Positions 1 to 7,316 of a DNA stretch of 42,089 nucleotides are shown here, in pieces (positions within the stretch are counted from its first letter, which is position 1; each line of letters opens with the position of its first letter). Source of the stretch: JANXQG01 sp037147235 (lineage in GTDB: Bacteria; Planctomycetota; Planctomycetia; Pirellulales; Thermoguttaceae). A program made the position numbers and the translations under genes. Location: assembly GCA_037147235.1 (NCBI GenBank), contig JBAWVO010000019.1, positions 1-42,089 of the forward strand, given 5' to 3'. The notes under the pieces are model-generated. The model was not told the origin of the DNA and did no database searches. It saw only the letters and a list, made by a program, of their open reading frames with translations.

Positions 1-16
1 ACAACACACCTTAACT

Positions 17-373
17 TTACCCAAAAACTGTCCAGCGCGCCGGGTCCGCCGCAGTGATCGAAAATGTTGCGAACTTATTATCTGTAATAGCACCGGCTTC
101 GCTCGTGGACATAAAATTGTTTCCTCCCCACACATTGCTCGTGGTAACCGCGCCAACCCCCGACCCGCGAGTAAGGCCACCCACGGTTATATTCGGAAGC
201 AAAGTTGTCGGTGCAAACGGGGAAGCCCCGCCGTTAGTTTGTTCAGTTATCTCCCATGCCGCAAGGAGCACAGGTGCTGCCTTAGCCTCTCCGACCATGC
301 AAATCCCCGCAACCAGCACGGCCCAAAGTCCCCTTGAGCCTATCCATCCTAAAATTCCCTTACTGCAACGCAT
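17..373 (-). CDS. Short secreted protein, probably truncated or frameshifted
   Basis: The 118-residue frame starts with a clear signal peptide: basic start, hydrophobic core around residues 14-27, and a likely cut after the Ala-rich stretch near residue 32. The mature part is Gly/Thr/Ser-rich and resembles the start of the extracellular beta-rich proteins that planctomycetes often make with a C-terminal sorting signal. A purine-rich ribosome site (AGGGG) precedes the ATG at 373. The frame stops after WTVFG at 17, far too short for that protein class. Shifting frame by one base just before the stop gives an open reading LDSFWVKLR to the window edge, so a frameshift (or sequencing error) is plausible. 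Function unknown. Confidence 0.45.
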   Translation of the reverse strand: MRCSKGILGWIGSRGLWAVLVAGICMVGEAKAAPVLLAAWEITEQTNGGASPFAPTTLLPNITVGGLTRGSGVGAVTTSNVWGGNNFMSTSEAGAITDNKFATFSITAADPARWTVFG

Positions 374-767
374 CTCGATTCCCCTGTGTTATTGGCCAAA
401 ACCTTGTTGTTCTCGAACCTGTCGATGCACGACCCTTCGGGATCGTGAACACCGCAGACCGTTCCGCGAGAGCCGTCACGCCCTACACGGGCGTAAGCAA
501 GGACTCTCATCTCACTAAACCGGATTGTAGGGGCAACCGGTTAGACGAGAATGAGGCGAATGTTAGAAGGCAGTTTATTTTCTGCAAGCATTCGATTTTC
601 TTGAAGTCCAGGAGAAGATTAACACATTGATAACTGTCATAAGTCACACTGGGATCGGAATTTTGCAAGTTCCAGAGAGAATCCGATCCTTGCCCCGGAG
701 GGGCATTCGATCTTGCTCTTAGGACCGGCGCAGAAATAACGGTCAGGTTCCGTTGCGGTCCGCTTTT

Positions 768-798
768 GGTGGGGCTCGTTTCACTCTCCCCACCCTAC
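768..798 (+). repeat. Half copy of GGGACGAGTGAAACGAGC-type palindrome
   Basis: This matches the right arm of the full palindromic element at 18446-18538 (GGCTCGTTTCACTC.TCCCACC.TAC) and the half copy at 14491-14521. All three lie in spacers; the two half copies stand upstream of start codons. Confidence 0.7.
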
Positions 799-824
799 TT
801 TCGCACCTATAACCGGAGGTTCCC

Positions 825-870
825 TGCCCCGGAGGGGCAATTGAGAATAGCCCAGCGATTTATCGCTGGG
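825..870. repeat. Double hairpin repeat upstream of the SDR gene
   Basis: The sequence contains TGCCCC-GGA-GGGGCA (825-839) and then a 9-bp stem CCCAGCGAT-TT-ATCGCTGGG (851-870). The first hairpin is repeated at 691-705. Stems without U-tracts suggest dispersed REP-like repeats rather than terminators. Confidence 0.6.
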
Positions 871-996
871 TAAGAGGGATGATTGAAACTTGAATTTGGG
901 ACGGCACCGGATTCCGCTCAATTGTCCCTTTGACTTTGTAGGCAGTGGTACGGTAGACTTAGTGAATGTTTGGTTGAGTTCAAAGGACAGGATTTT

Positions 997-1779
997 ATGC
1001 CCAAAAACTATCTCCACGATCTATTTTCCCTCGAAGGCCAGACGGCCGTCGTCATCGGCGGGGCCGGTGTGCTTGGTTTCGCCCTGGCCAAGGGGCTTGG
1101 CTCGGCCGGTGCCCACGTGATCATCGCCGACCTGAAAGACGATGCCTGTCAAGGCCGGGTGGCGGAACTTCAGCAGTGCGGGATTCAAGCCGGTTCGTGT
1201 ACGGTCGATGTCACCCAACGGTCGTCGATCGAGAACCTGTTGGCTTCAACCCTCCAGCAGACCGGCCGGGCCGACATTCTTGTCAATTGCGCCGGGGTGA
1301 ACGTCGGCAACCCGTTCCTAGAATCGACCGACGCCGACTGGGATCGCATCATGGCGATCAACCTCCGCGCCGTCTTCCAGGGCTGTCAGGTCTTTGGCGG
1401 CCACATGGTCAAGGCGGGGGGTGGGGCAATCGTCAACATCGGCAGCGTGACTTCCCACCTGCCGTTGTCAAAGGTGTTTGCCTACTCGGCCTCCAAGGCC
1501 GGCGTACTGAATCTTACCCGCAATGTGGCCCAGGAATTCGGAGCCTTGGGCGTGCGGGTTAACGCTATCTGCCCCGGTTTCTTCCCCGCCGAACAGAACC
1601 GCAAACTCCTGGACCAGGAGCGGACCGACAACATTATGCGAGGCACGCCGATGAAGCGATTTGGCGAACCGGAGGAACTGATTGGCGCGTTACTGCTCTT
1701 GGTCGCCCCCAAGGCTGGGCGGTTCATCACCGGTACGCACGTCAATGTTGACGGCGGTTTTACGGCCGCGTGGTTCTGA
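997..1779 (+). CDS. SDR-family NAD(P)-dependent oxidoreductase
   Basis: Predicted classical short-chain dehydrogenase/reductase of 260 residues, cytosolic, interconverting an alcohol and a ketone. Visible landmarks: Rossmann glycine motif GGAGVLG (21-27), an acidic residue after beta-2 (D45, favouring NAD), NCAG (97-100), catalytic S150, and YSASK (Y163, K167), ending with VNVDGGF (249-255). The start ATG at 997 has an AGGA site nine bases upstream; the alternative TTG at 970 is less likely. The overall sequence resembles the gluconate 5-dehydrogenase / 2-deoxy-D-gluconate 3-dehydrogenase / mannonate oxidoreductase group, so a sugar-acid substrate is plausible but inferred. A REP-like hairpin begins three bases after the stop. 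Confidence 0.85.
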   Translation: MPKNYLHDLFSLEGQTAVVIGGAGVLGFALAKGLGSAGAHVIIADLKDDACQGRVAELQQCGIQAGSCTVDVTQRSSIENLLASTLQQTGRADILVNCAGVNVGNPFLESTDADWDRIMAINLRAVFQGCQVFGGHMVKAGGGAIVNIGSVTSHLPLSKVFAYSASKAGVLNLTRNVAQEFGALGVRVNAICPGFFPAEQNRKLLDQERTDNIMRGTPMKRFGEPEELIGALLLLVAPKAGRFITGTHVNVDGGFTAAWF

Positions 1780-1781
1780 AA

Positions 1782-1812
1782 GTAGCAGGCACACTCCGTG
1801 TGCCGTCCGCCC
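1782..1812. repeat. REP-like hairpin GGCACAC-TCC-GTGTGCC, copy 1
   Basis: A 31-bp unit (GTAGCAGGCACACTCC...) with a 7-bp stem, directly after the SDR stop. Near-identical copies lie at 31894-31924 and 41471-41501, also downstream of genes. Confidence 0.75.
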
Positions 1813-1863
1813 CGCATTTGGTTACGGTCCTCATCGCGTAGCGACGAACAACATTATCGATCT

Positions 1864-2970
1864 ATGTCCAATTGGGATCGCAGTAATTCCGAGTTGATCA
1901 CGGACCAAGACAGTCTGACTGTCCCAGCCGGCGAGACAACCCAACCGTCTTCCGCCTTCGTCCTTCCCCCTTCATTCCAGGCCCACGGCTTTCACATCGG
2001 CAACGTCGCCATCGACTTCCCGGTCGTTCAGGCTGCGTTGAGCGGCTACAGCGACTGGCCGATGCGAGTTATTGCTCGGCGGCTCGGTGCGGCCTACACG
2101 CTGGGCGAAGTCCTCCTGGACAAGTTCATCGTCCAGGTCAGCAAGGGGTCGAAGGCCCGGCGGTATATCCGCACATCGAACGAAGAGCACCCCGTCGGCG
2201 CACAACTGATGGGTGCCGATCCGGAAGGCTTTCCGCCCGCCGCGCTCAAACTCGCGGAAGCCGGTTTCGACATTATCGATCTAAACTTCGGCTGCCCGGT
2301 GAAGAAGGTGTTGGGCCGCTGCTGTGGTGGCTTTCTTTTGAGTACGCCCCGTGCCGCGTTGGAAATCGTCGGCCGGGTTCGCGATGTCTTGCCGCCGCAC
2401 ATTCCACTCACGGTGAAGATGCGGCGCGGCCTGGACGATAGCCAGGAGAGCCTCGACAATTTCTTCGCGATCTTCGACGGCGCCTTTCGCCTCGGCGCGG
2501 CGGCGATCACCGTCCATGGCCGTACGGTCCGGCAGCGTTACGACGGCCCCAGCACATGGAACTTCCTGCGTGAAGTGAAGCAGCACGCCGGCTCGCGAAT
2601 CATTTTGGGCAGTGGCGACTTGTTCACCGCGGAGGATTGTTTGAACATGCTCATTCAGACGGGCGTCGACGGTGTGACAGCCGCCCGCGGCGCAATCGGC
2701 AACCCTTGGATATTTCGCCAGGCCCGAGCCTTGGCCGCCGGCCAGCCTGCCGAACACCCCAGCCTAGCCGAGCAGCGCGAGGTGATGCTCGAACACTATC
2801 GACTGGCCGAAGTCACTTACGGCCACCATCGCACCTCTGCCCACATGCGAAAGTTCGGCATCCTCGGCTCGCGGATGCACCCGCGAATGAAGGAAGTTCG
2901 CGAGGATTTTGTCGCCGTAAAGACCCGCGATCAATGGCACGCTGTGGTGGAAAAGTGGTATTGTGGGTAG
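1864..2970 (+). CDS. tRNA-dihydrouridine synthase (Dus family)
   Basis: Flavoenzyme that reduces uridines in the tRNA D-loop or variable region to dihydrouridine with FMN and NADPH. The 368-residue product shows the TIM-barrel signatures: LSGYSDWPMR (59-68), NFGCPVKK with the conserved catalytic Cys144, VKMRRG (K185), VHGR (H218), a phosphate-binding ILGSGD (247-252) and ARGAIGNPW (274-282). It most resembles the DusB/DusC side, but I do not assign a subtype. I chose ATG 1864; an upstream GTG at 1798 lies inside the REP-like repeat and is unlikely. Even so, there are about 45 residues before the barrel and no clear Shine-Dalgarno. It follows the SDR gene on the same strand. Confidence 0.88.
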   Translation: MSNWDRSNSELITDQDSLTVPAGETTQPSSAFVLPPSFQAHGFHIGNVAIDFPVVQAALSGYSDWPMRVIARRLGAAYTLGEVLLDKFIVQVSKGSKARRYIRTSNEEHPVGAQLMGADPEGFPPAALKLAEAGFDIIDLNFGCPVKKVLGRCCGGFLLSTPRAALEIVGRVRDVLPPHIPLTVKMRRGLDDSQESLDNFFAIFDGAFRLGAAAITVHGRTVRQRYDGPSTWNFLREVKQHAGSRIILGSGDLFTAEDCLNMLIQTGVDGVTAARGAIGNPWIFRQARALAAGQPAEHPSLAEQREVMLEHYRLAEVTYGHHRTSAHMRKFGILGSRMHPRMKEVREDFVAVKTRDQWHAVVEKWYCG

Positions 2971-3078
2971 TCTTTTTCAAGACAAAGGGGTGTCCTCCAA
3001 CTCGAGCGAAAACATTGAACTCGTGAATGCCGCCGGAGCCCAGGATGATCAGAACTTGCCATCATGACGGCCTCGCAA

Positions 3079-4497
3079 TTATTTTTCAGCGGCCGACATC
3101 TCCGCTGTCGCGGTGGATATCTGCGTCACCATCAATCGCCAGACCCAAAACGCCAACAGCGCGGCAATCGCCAACAACACGGCTGCCGTCGTCTGATGGG
3201 CCGTCGTCAGGATTGCATGGACCGCGGGACGCAGGGCATTGGTCTGGACTTGCAACTGCTCGGCAGTAGGCGAATCCGTGGCTGGCGGCGTACGAAATAC
3301 CAGCGATATTCCGCCTAGGAGAATTTGCAAGATGACCGCGCCCATCAAGGCCAACCCCCCGCGGGCAAAGACGGCGGTCCGTGGATAAAGTCCCCACAAT
3401 CGCACGCCCACCAAGATCGCCAACACGGCCACCAGCATCGCCGCGGAGATATGGGGCATGAGGCCCACGTCCATCTGCCGCACAAGAGTTCCCAAGAGCG
3501 TCTGCCCAAGGATGGCCAGCACGAGCAGAGTCGCAAGAAATCCGTCGGCTTCATTGGGCTGGCAGGGAGCGGGGAGCAGGGAGCAGGGAGCAGGGAGCGG
3601 GGAGCGGGGGGAAAGCAGTACGGCCACGCCGATTATCCCGGCTAGAATCACGTGGGCGAAGAAACCGTGGATGACGGCCAGGTGCGTGCTGTTGTCGGTC
3701 ACGCGGAACCCGCCCAGGACGCCTTGCAGCAAGATGCAGGCACCGACGATCCAGATCAAAACCAGTGCCCCGATCGATCGGCGCTGGATCGAAAGCAAGA
3801 TTGCCAGTGTGAGCGTTGTTAGCCCAACGAGCGAGCCGAGCAAACGGTGGGCGTGCTCGTAAAAAACGCCGCCGGTCATCTTGGCGAAGGGATAAAAGAA
3901 CATGTTGGAACCAAAAGAATTTGGCCAGTCCGGCACGGCCATCCCGGCGCGAAAGCCGGTCACCAGCCCGCCGATGGAGATCAACAACAGCGTTGCCAGG
4001 CAGGCCGTCCAGGCGAAGGCGAGGAGCCAGTCGGGTGCCGTGGCATCACCGACTGGCCGAGAAACCGCCTCCGCACGGACCGATCGGTCGGATCGGTCCG
4101 ATTTAGAACGAATTACCGTTCCTGCGGCGGCCCCGGCCGACGCCAGTGCTAGGCAAATAACGAAGTAGCCAGGCACCCAGAGTCCTGCCTGCGGCACCAG
4201 TTGGCCGGTGTTCGGTTCGGCCAGAGTGCTGCTGAGGATCAGTAAATTGAGCATGGCAACGATCAGGCCCAGTCCGAGGCCACCACGGATACCCCGGGGG
4301 GTCTTTTGGCCCACAATCCAGCCGCCGACCACCAGGCATCCGAGCATCAGAGTTACGAAAACCAGTGGTGGAACATCGGTCAGCGGCATGTGGCCGACAT
4401 ATCCAACGGCCCACATGGCTACGGTCGTACCAAAACCGATGGCCAGCAAATCACTCAAACCGGTTGCGTGTTCCCTATCCAGGGATTGGACACTCAT
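3079..4497 (-). CDS. ctaA: Heme A synthase (CtaA/Cox15) with N-terminal extension
   Basis: Integral membrane enzyme that oxidises the methyl group of heme O to give heme A for cytochrome oxidase. The 472-residue product is longer than the roughly 300-360 usual for CtaA: residues 1-130 hold three or four extra membrane segments. The core has GGLVTGFRAGMAVPDWP (176-192), the ExxH heme motif (E214-H217), and further helix histidines (H277, H349, H427/H434). The chosen start has a GAGGCG site; the upstream extension would read through the MITE. Residues about 296-313 (SPRSPLPAPCSLLPAPC) are encoded by a seven-base tandem array lying in a loop between helices, and SDRSDRS near 134 is another short expansion. 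It is divergent from ctaB, its pathway partner. Confidence 0.9.
   Translation of the reverse strand: MSVQSLDREHATGLSDLLAIGFGTTVAMWAVGYVGHMPLTDVPPLVFVTLMLGCLVVGGWIVGQKTPRGIRGGLGLGLIVAMLNLLILSSTLAEPNTGQLVPQAGLWVPGYFVICLALASAGAAAGTVIRSKSDRSDRSVRAEAVSRPVGDATAPDWLLAFAWTACLATLLLISIGGLVTGFRAGMAVPDWPNSFGSNMFFYPFAKMTGGVFYEHAHRLLGSLVGLTTLTLAILLSIQRRSIGALVLIWIVGACILLQGVLGGFRVTDNSTHLAVIHGFFAHVILAGIIGVAVLLSPRSPLPAPCSLLPAPCQPNEADGFLATLLVLAILGQTLLGTLVRQMDVGLMPHISAAMLVAVLAILVGVRLWGLYPRTAVFARGGLALMGAVILQILLGGISLVFRTPPATDSPTAEQLQVQTNALRPAVHAILTTAHQTTAAVLLAIAALLAFWVWRLMVTQISTATAEMSAAEK
3567..3608 (+). repeat. Heptanucleotide array (GAGCAGG/GAGCGGG) x6 inside ctaA
   Basis: Six tandem seven-base units, 42 bp in total, so the ctaA frame is kept (14 codons) and translated as a seven-residue Pro/Leu/Ala/Cys repeat on the minus strand. 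Same unit length as the arrays near cpaA, flgC and fliH, but a different unit sequence. Confidence 0.9.
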
Positions 4498-4521
4498 GGT
4501 CGCCTCGCGTATTATAGGATT

Positions 4522-4632
4522 GGCTCTCCGCCAAGTTTGTGGTGCGGGCGTCTCGCCTGCCTGATTCAACCACAACATCTTGGGCATGCGGGACGCCCGC
4601 ACCACAATTATCCGCAACCCCGGCGGAGAGCC
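4522..4632. mobile_element. 111-bp MITE-like element, copy 1
   Basis: The ends are 11-bp inverted repeats GGCTCTCCGCC / GGCGGAGAGCC. The interior is a second palindrome (GTGGTGCGGGCG... / ...CGCCCGCACCAC). The flanks ATAGGATT (4514-4521) and ATAAGATT (4633-4640) match at 7 of 8 bases, consistent with an old target duplication. It carries no gene and lies in the divergent ctaA/ctaB promoter space. An inverted copy is at 17069-17179 and a cut-off copy at 42027. Confidence 0.85.
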
Positions 4633-4673
4633 ATAAGATTATTGTCGGAATTATAGTGTAATCCCCCACCGTG

Positions 4674-5636
4674 ATGCAATTCAAACCATATCTGGAACTG
4701 GCCAAAATCCGACTGACGGCCATGGTCTTGGTCACGACCGCGGTTGGGTTTATTCTCGGCTCACCGGGACCGGTGGTCTACGTCCGTTTGTTTTGGACGA
4801 TCCTGGGCACCGGGTTGGCCGCTGCTGGGGCCGGCACGATGAATCAACTCCTGGAAATCCGCCGCGATGCTCTGATGCAGCGGACTCGCAATCGGCCGCT
4901 GCCCGCCGGGAAAGTCTCGTCGCTGGCGGCCCTGCTGTTCGCCCTGGGCACTTCCGCGGCAGGGGTGGGAATTCTTAACGAGTTGGTCAATCCGCTGACC
5001 GCTCTGTTGGGGCTAGCCAATATCGTCATCTATTCGCTGATTTATACGCCGCTGAAACCACGGACTTCGCTCTGTACGCTGGTGGGGGCAATCTGCGGAG
5101 CGCTGCCACCCATCATGGGCTGGACGGGGGCTGCCAACAGCATCGCGTTGGGTGCGTTGCTCCTGGGCACGATTTTGTTCCTCTGGCAGATTCCCCACTT
5201 CCTGGCCCTGGTCTGGCTTTATCGCGATGACTATGCCAAGGCCGGATTTCGCATGTTGCCGCTGATCGATCCTCGCGGGCATCTTACCTGCCTGATGATC
5301 GTGCTCTACTCGCTGGCCTTGCTGCCCCTGGGGCTGGCTGTGACTTTTGCGGGGCTGGCTGGATATCTGTTCGGCGCGGTGTCTCTGCTGCTGGGGTTGG
5401 GATGGTTCCTGCTAGCCGTCGAACTTCGCCGTGCCAAGACGCCGCGGAACGCCCGCCGGGTTTTCCTCGCCAGCCTCGCCTATCTGCCGCTGCTGATGCT
5501 GTTCTTGGTGCTCGACAGCCATCCCCGGACGGTGGCGGGAGCGCCAAAACCGGTGACGGAGGTCAGCGCGACGGTGCGGAACTCCATGGCCGCGATCATA
5601 ACCTTGCCAATTGCTAGCAGTGACGGCAGGCCGTAG
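4674..5636 (+). CDS. ctaB: Heme O synthase (protoheme IX farnesyltransferase)
   Basis: UbiA-type membrane prenyltransferase that adds farnesyl to heme B, giving the heme O used by CtaA. The 320-residue product has the first Asp-rich motif region NQLLEIRRDALMQRT (57-71) followed by RPLPAGK, and the second YRDDYAKAGFRMLP (183-196), with about nine hydrophobic segments between. GTG 4671 directly precedes ATG 4674; I took the ATG. No strong ribosome site is visible, and only 41 bp separate the start from the MITE, so the leader is partly remodelled. The stop codon TAG (5634-5636) is the beginning of the palindromic element that follows, so the C-terminus may have been trimmed by that insertion. 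Confidence 0.92.
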   Translation: MQFKPYLELAKIRLTAMVLVTTAVGFILGSPGPVVYVRLFWTILGTGLAAAGAGTMNQLLEIRRDALMQRTRNRPLPAGKVSSLAALLFALGTSAAGVGILNELVNPLTALLGLANIVIYSLIYTPLKPRTSLCTLVGAICGALPPIMGWTGAANSIALGALLLGTILFLWQIPHFLALVWLYRDDYAKAGFRMLPLIDPRGHLTCLMIVLYSLALLPLGLAVTFAGLAGYLFGAVSLLLGLGWFLLAVELRRAKTPRNARRVFLASLAYLPLLMLFLVLDSHPRTVAGAPKPVTEVSATVRNSMAAIITLPIASSDGRP

Positions 5637-5770
5637 GGTGCGTGGAGCGAACCAACACCCGGGAAATGGTGCGTTGCGCACGGACTCAATACTTCGAGAA
5701 CGTCTACCCTGAAATAGACCGGTTCGCGTAACGCACCATTTCGCGGGCATCCGTGCTCCACGCACCCTAC
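5633..5770. repeat. Palindromic element GTAGGGTGCGTGGAGC, copy A (138 bp)
   Basis: Terminal inverted repeats GTAGGGTGCGTGGAGC / GCTCC-ACGCACCCTAC enclose a second inverted pair (AAATGGTGCGTTGCGC / GCGTAACGCACCATTT). It overlaps the ctaB stop and lies between convergent ctaB and the response regulator. Short direct repeats flank it: GCTAGCAGTGAC at 5613 and 5776, and GGTGCGGAACTCCAT at 5573 and 5810. Copy B is at 11689-11814. Confidence 0.85.
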
Positions 5771-5893
5771 GTCGAGCTAGCAGTGACAGCAGTTGGCAAG
5801 GTTATAATCGGTGCGGAACTCCATCAAGACAGCTTGGCGCTGGCCAGACGAGTGAGACTGACGCCGGCCTCTAACGAAAACTACTTTTGCGAC

Positions 5894-7303
5894 CTACTCC
5901 CCGCCGATGCCCAACTCATCGAGCTTCTTGCGCAGCGTGGTGCGATGCAAACCCAGGCGACGCGCGGCGGCGAGGCATTGCCCGTCGGCATGTTGCAGGG
6001 CCACCCTGAGCAGCGGCGGTTCCACGAGACGGAGGAAACGCTCGTAGAGATCCTGGACCTCACCGCCGGTTTCCAACTGGGCCTGTGCCCAACTGCGGAT
6101 GAGCATGGCGATAGCCTCTTCCTGTCCGACGTGCCCAAGGCCGGCCGGCAGGACGGGCGGAGGCAGATGCTCACACGAAATGATGCCGCCGCGAGCGAGG
6201 ATCATGGCATGTTCGATGGCATTGCGTAGTTCGCGAACATTGCCAAACCACTCCCTCTGCCGCAGTTCAGCCAAGGCCTCGGGCGAGATCGACGGCCGCG
6301 GGTTGGGATTCCGGTCGGCCAATACGTCAAGAAAATGCTCAGCCAGCGGACGAATATCTTCGCGGCGCTGGCGGAGCGGCGGCATTTCGATTTCAAAGGT
6401 GATCAGGCGGAAATAGAGATCGTGGCGAAACTTGCCTTCCGCCACTTGTTGTTGCAGGTTCCGGTGCGTCGCTGAAATCAAGCGGAAGTCGCTCCGCACG
6501 GCACGTTCACCGCCCACCGGCACGATCTCGCCGAACTCCAGCACGCGCAGCAGCTTGATCTGGAGGGCCATGGGAATGTCGGCCACTTCATCGAGGAAGA
6601 TCGTTCCGTCGCCGGCCTGCTCGAGGATGCCTTTCCGCGATTGCTCGGCCCCCGTGAAGGCACCGCGGACGTGGCCAAACAACTCGCTTTCGGCCAGCGT
6701 GGGGCTGAGCGAAGCCATATTCACCGCGACGAACGGGCCGCCGGCCCGTCGGCTGTAGCGATGAATGGCTCGGGCGACCAATTCCTTGCCGGTACCGCTT
6801 TCACCACAGACGTGTACGCATGCGTCGGACGGGGCAACCAGGGCAATCCGCTTGAAGACTTCCTGCATCGGCGGACTGGTGCCGACGATCAACTCGGCCG
6901 GGTCTTTCGGCGGCAGGCGGACGGCAGCATCCCTGGGCCGGGCGTTGTGTTTTAGCGCGCTTTCGATCGCCCGTTGGGCCACCACCAAATCAAACGGTTT
7001 GGCCAGATAATCGAAGGCCCCGTTTCGCACGGCGGTGACGGCGGTGGAGAGTTCACCGTAGGCGGTCATGATGACGATTGGCACGCCTGGCGCGGCCTTT
7101 TGGAAATGCTGCATTGCCGCAAGGCCATCCATGCCCGGCAGGCGGATATCGAGCATGATCACGTCGGGCCGTGCATGGCCGACCGCAGTGAGGCCCTGTT
7201 CGGCGGAGACGGCGGTCGTGGCCGTATGGCCCAGTTGTTCGGCCAGCTTGGAGAGGCCCCAGCAGATACTTTGTTCATCGTCGACGATGAGGAGATGGGG
7301 CAT
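5894..7303 (-). CDS. Sigma-54-dependent response regulator (NtrC type) of the pilus block
   Basis: A 469-residue transcription activator with three domains. The receiver (1-115) has acidic pocket D8/D9 and phospho-acceptor D52. The AAA+ core has Walker A GESGTGKE (167-174), the sigma-54 contact loop GAFTGA (214-219) and Walker B FLDEV (236-240). A Fis-type helix-turn-helix lies in the last 40 residues. The start was set at the ATG before PHLLIVDDE. It begins 13 bases after cpaE and is the last gene of the minus-strand pilus block, so it probably controls pilus genes, but no kinase is adjacent and I saw no -24/-12 site upstream of flp, cpaA or cpaB by eye. It is a different gene from the flagellar-side regulator at 30397. 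Confidence 0.9.
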   Translation of the reverse strand: MPHLLIVDDEQSICWGLSKLAEQLGHTATTAVSAEQGLTAVGHARPDVIMLDIRLPGMDGLAAMQHFQKAAPGVPIVIMTAYGELSTAVTAVRNGAFDYLAKPFDLVVAQRAIESALKHNARPRDAAVRLPPKDPAELIVGTSPPMQEVFKRIALVAPSDACVHVCGESGTGKELVARAIHRYSRRAGGPFVAVNMASLSPTLAESELFGHVRGAFTGAEQSRKGILEQAGDGTIFLDEVADIPMALQIKLLRVLEFGEIVPVGGERAVRSDFRLISATHRNLQQQVAEGKFRHDLYFRLITFEIEMPPLRQRREDIRPLAEHFLDVLADRNPNPRPSISPEALAELRQREWFGNVRELRNAIEHAMILARGGIISCEHLPPPVLPAGLGHVGQEEAIAMLIRSWAQAQLETGGEVQDLYERFLRLVEPPLLRVALQHADGQCLAAARRLGLHRTTLRKKLDELGIGGE

Positions 7304-7316
7304 GACAGTCCAGCCT

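Larger units (their letters stand above)
374..996. other. Repeat-rich spacer without a convincing gene
   Basis: No supported coding frame is visible. The stretch holds a hairpin around 426-446, two copies of a TGCCCC-GGA-GGGGCA hairpin (691-705 and 825-839), a half copy of a dispersed palindrome (768-798) and a hairpin at 851-870. A weak sigma-70-like pair (TTGACT at 930, poor -10) may serve the downstream dehydrogenase. The leader of the 17-373 gene lies here on the minus strand; I recognise no known riboswitch in it. Confidence 0.5.

Noticed and set aside
374..600. Riboswitch in the leader of the 17-373 gene
   Set aside because: Hairpins are present, but no known riboswitch core motif could be matched.
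1798..1863. GTG start for the Dus gene at 1798
   Set aside because: It lies in the REP-like hairpin; the added residues are not protein-like.
4498..4617. Longer ctaA start at 4617
   Set aside because: The added 40 residues are a translation of the MITE; the ATG at 4497 has a ribosome site.
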